Positions 20,794 through 22,590 of a DNA stretch of 22,590 nucleotides are shown in pieces; the stretch's first letter is position 1, and each line of letters opens with the position of its first letter. A program made the translations under genes and the position numbers. Origin of the DNA: an uncultured Lachnospiraceae bacterium. GTDB taxonomy: Bacteria > Bacillota > Clostridia > Lachnospirales > Lachnospiraceae. The stretch covers positions 1-22,590 of the forward strand of contig CAJUSQ010000037.1 in the NCBI GenBank assembly GCA_910588885.1, given 5' to 3'. A model generated the notes under the pieces. It was not told where the DNA came from and searched no databases. It saw nothing but the letters and a program-made list of their open reading frames with translations.

Positions 20794-20822
20794 TTGCACA
20801 TTTGACGGAAAAATAGTACAAT
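20794..20822 (+). promoter_or_regulatory. Promoter of the receptor-like gene
   Basis: TTGCAC (20794-20799), 17 bp and TACAAT (20817-20822), a good sigma-A match. The predicted start near 20829 falls inside the first GGGAGGA, so the second ribosome site AAGGAG (20833-20838) may be the working one. Confidence 0.6.
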
Positions 20823-20840
20823 AGGGAGGAAAAAGGAGTG

Positions 20841-21815
20841 ATGAACGTGTTTCAAGGGACGAAACGAGCAAAAGAACAGGAGCAGCTGATCGCCGGACAG
20901 CAGGAGCGGTTAGAGCAGCTGGACCAGGCGTTTGAACGGATTGCAGGCACATCCGGTGCCGCAATAAATATATTGGAAACGATCGAACAGGAGCGGGACC
21001 GTTTTGACAAGGCATTGACCCCTGTGGTCGGCCATATCCGGCAGATCCAAGCAGCAGAGCTTGAGTACGGCGGCAAAGAGGATCTGCTTCGCCGGAAGCT
21101 GACCCTTTTGGCATCGGAGCAGGAGGACACGGCCGGACAGTACCATCAGGCAGCGGAGGAAATCCGCGGCAGCAAAGACCGGATCCTTTCCGCGGCTGAA
21201 GAGGGCGGTGCGTTGGCCGATCCGGCCCGGGAAGCGAAGAAATCGGCAGAGGAGCTTTCCAAAGGCGTGGACAAAATAGCGGAGGAGCTTTCCGGTATGG
21301 AGGATTTGGGCCGCCAGATGGGCGTGATTTCCCTGAACGCAGCCATTGAAGCAGGACGGATGGGAGAATCGGGCCGCAAATTCGTCGGGGCCGCAGAGGA
21401 GATCCGGGTATATGCCGGTAAATATCAGAATACGGCGGACGAGCTGAAGAAGCAGGCAGAAGAATGCAGGAAGCAGCTGGCCAAAGTGCAGGAGAAGATC
21501 GCGTTTCTTTCGGAAGGGCTGGAAGGCCAGAAGGGGAAGGTCGCAGAAGCCGCAGGCTCCTTTGACGGAGGAATGGAACGGCTGGAGCGGGCGGAGGTAC
21601 AGGATATTTCCGCAAGGCTGAATACCTTTTTGAAGGAATGGGAAGAAGCTCTGACGGCCAGAGAGGATCATGGGGCATGTTATGAAGAAGCCCTGACCCA
21701 TATGGAACAGGCCGGGGAGTGCTTTATGAACGAACAACAGTTCTTGGTACGGCTGCGGGAACAGTGGGAAAAGGTACGTCAGGAAACCGAGAACCGGGAA
21801 GCGCAGGAGAATTAA
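20841..21815 (+). CDS. Soluble chemoreceptor-like coiled-coil protein
   Basis: 324 residues, nearly all helical coiled coil. The centre (about 158-195: MGVISLNAAIEAGRMGESG then FVGAAEEIR) closely resembles the hairpin tip of methyl-accepting chemotaxis proteins, the part that binds CheA and CheW (family form: LALNAAIEAARAGExGRGF). There is no membrane span, HAMP or recognisable sensor domain, so it would be cytosolic with sensing through partners or through the N-terminal helix bundle. No che genes in view. Start is uncertain among GTG 20838, ATG 20841 and GTG 20847; the last has the best spacing (8 nt) to AAGGAG and starts downstream of the predicted transcript start. Confidence 0.85.
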   Translation: MNVFQGTKRAKEQEQLIAGQQERLEQLDQAFERIAGTSGAAINILETIEQERDRFDKALTPVVGHIRQIQAAELEYGGKEDLLRRKLTLLASEQEDTAGQYHQAAEEIRGSKDRILSAAEEGGALADPAREAKKSAEELSKGVDKIAEELSGMEDLGRQMGVISLNAAIEAGRMGESGRKFVGAAEEIRVYAGKYQNTADELKKQAEECRKQLAKVQEKIAFLSEGLEGQKGKVAEAAGSFDGGMERLERAEVQDISARLNTFLKEWEEALTAREDHGACYEEALTHMEQAGECFMNEQQFLVRLREQWEKVRQETENREAQEN

Positions 21816-21869
21816 GGGTTTGTTAGAAGCGGCGCGGCAGCGCATGGCAGTCAGAAAGGAGCGGAATAT

Positions 21870-22590
21870 ATGGCAGGCAGTACCTTTTCGTTTTTATCGG
21901 CAGACGGGAAGACTCAGATTCATGGCATTTGCTGGAAGCCGGATCAGGAGCCGTTCAGGGGAATCCTGCAGATTACCCATGGAATGGTGGAATATATCGA
22001 ACGCTACGAAGCCTTTGCGGAATATTTGAACCGCCAGGGCTGGTTTGTGGTGGGCCATGACCATCTGGGCCATGGGGAATCCGTGAATTCCAGGGAGGAC
22101 TGGGGCTTTTTTGCAGAAGAGAAGGGCAGCGATGTGCTGGTGGAGGATATGCATCGGCTGCGGGTCATGACTCAGGAAAAATACCCGGAACTGCCTTATT
22201 TTATGCTGGGCCACAGCATGGGTTCTTTTTTATTAAGAAAGTATTTGTGTATCCATGGGGAAGGGCTGAAGGGTGCAGTCATTATGGGAACAGGCTCCCA
22301 GCCGAATGCGGCGCTGTCCTTTGGAAAAACCCTCTGCCGTTTGCTGGCAAAGTTCCATGGCTGGCGTTACCGCAGCAAATTTATTCAGAAAATCGTGTTT
22401 GCCGGAAATGACAATAAATTCCGGGGCGAGGGCCTGGAAAACAGCTGGCTGACCAAGGATACGGAGATCGTCCGGGCATACTCTTCCAATCCCAAGTGCA
22501 CCTTCCGGTTTACGCTGAACGGATTTTATAATTTATTTGATACGATCTGGTTCATCAATCAGTCGGAGAATTTTTCCAAGCTGAAGAGGG
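21870..22590 (+). CDS. Alpha/beta hydrolase (lysophospholipase-like), 5' part
   Basis: Open to the right edge: 240 residues visible of a probable 300 or so. ATG 21870 has AAGGAG (21856-21861) 8 nt upstream. Seen: the oxyanion-strand motif QITHGMVEYIERYE, VVGHDHLGHGES, and the nucleophile elbow GHSMGS with catalytic S116. This is the serine aminopeptidase/monoacylglycerol-lipase-like group (Hydrolase_4, PF12146). The catalytic Asp and His should lie beyond the window. Likely a cytosolic carboxylester hydrolase or lysophospholipase; substrate unknown. It follows the receptor-like gene by 54 bp with no terminator, so co-transcription is likely. Confidence 0.9.
   Translation, partial: MAGSTFSFLSADGKTQIHGICWKPDQEPFRGILQITHGMVEYIERYEAFAEYLNRQGWFVVGHDHLGHGESVNSREDWGFFAEEKGSDVLVEDMHRLRVMTQEKYPELPYFMLGHSMGSFLLRKYLCIHGEGLKGAVIMGTGSQPNAALSFGKTLCRLLAKFHGWRYRSKFIQKIVFAGNDNKFRGEGLENSWLTKDTEIVRAYSSNPKCTFRFTLNGFYNLFDTIWFINQSENFSKLKR

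Noticed and set aside
20770..21845. Long minus-strand reading frames (over 300 codons) opposite the receptor-like gene
   Set aside because: They mirror a GC-rich coding gene, are rich in Pro/Arg/Ser/Cys without motifs, and overlap each other.

Overview
This window reads as chromosomal DNA of an anaerobic Bacillota species, most likely a Lachnospiraceae (Clostridia). The reasons are the glycolytic tpiA/gpmI pairing, the family II CBS-type pyrophosphatase, DegV, Gram-positive style strong Shine-Dalgarno sites, TTG and GTG starts, and short intergenic gaps. No rRNA, tRNA, CRISPR array, prophage or complete insertion sequence was seen.

Layout. 1-3836: 3' end of tpiA with its terminator, a CapA-type lipoprotein started at TTG, and gpmI, whose ribosome site lies in the second copy of a 44-bp tandem duplication. 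3870-4028: a 143-bp palindromic element with 12-bp terminal inverted repeats, flanked by an 8-bp direct repeat, i.e. a MITE-like insertion just ahead of the gpmI terminator. 4061-7551: a clear promoter drives a coiled-coil tail-anchored protein, a CBS/DRTGG manganese pyrophosphatase and a flavin-reductase-like protein with a basic tail. 7651-9073: a strong promoter, a 78-residue protein of unknown function, degenerate 23-bp repeats, a hairpin that overlaps a likely promoter, then degV and a strong terminator. 9120-11137 (minus): a MATE transporter behind a TRIC/UPF0126 membrane protein with a structured leader.

11138-14454 is clearly more AT-rich. It carries a minus-strand membrane-stress-like cluster: an SPFH protein with five zinc ribbons, a four-helix membrane protein, the relic of a zinc ribbon, and a two-helix membrane protein with a C-terminal zinc ribbon. 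The arrangement recalls the YdjG/YdjH/YdjI group of Bacillus subtilis but has no PspA gene in view. A CPBP intramembrane protease is divergent from it. I regard this cluster as the most system-like part of the window.

15533-22590: an ArsC/Spx-like protein, sfsA and mutY on the plus strand; a convergent DHH phosphoesterase (NrnA-like) that is divergent from recJ; a soluble chemoreceptor-like coiled-coil protein; and a truncated serine alpha/beta hydrolase running off the end. DNA repair (mutY, recJ) and DHH-fold phosphohydrolases (ppaC, NrnA-like, recJ) are well represented.
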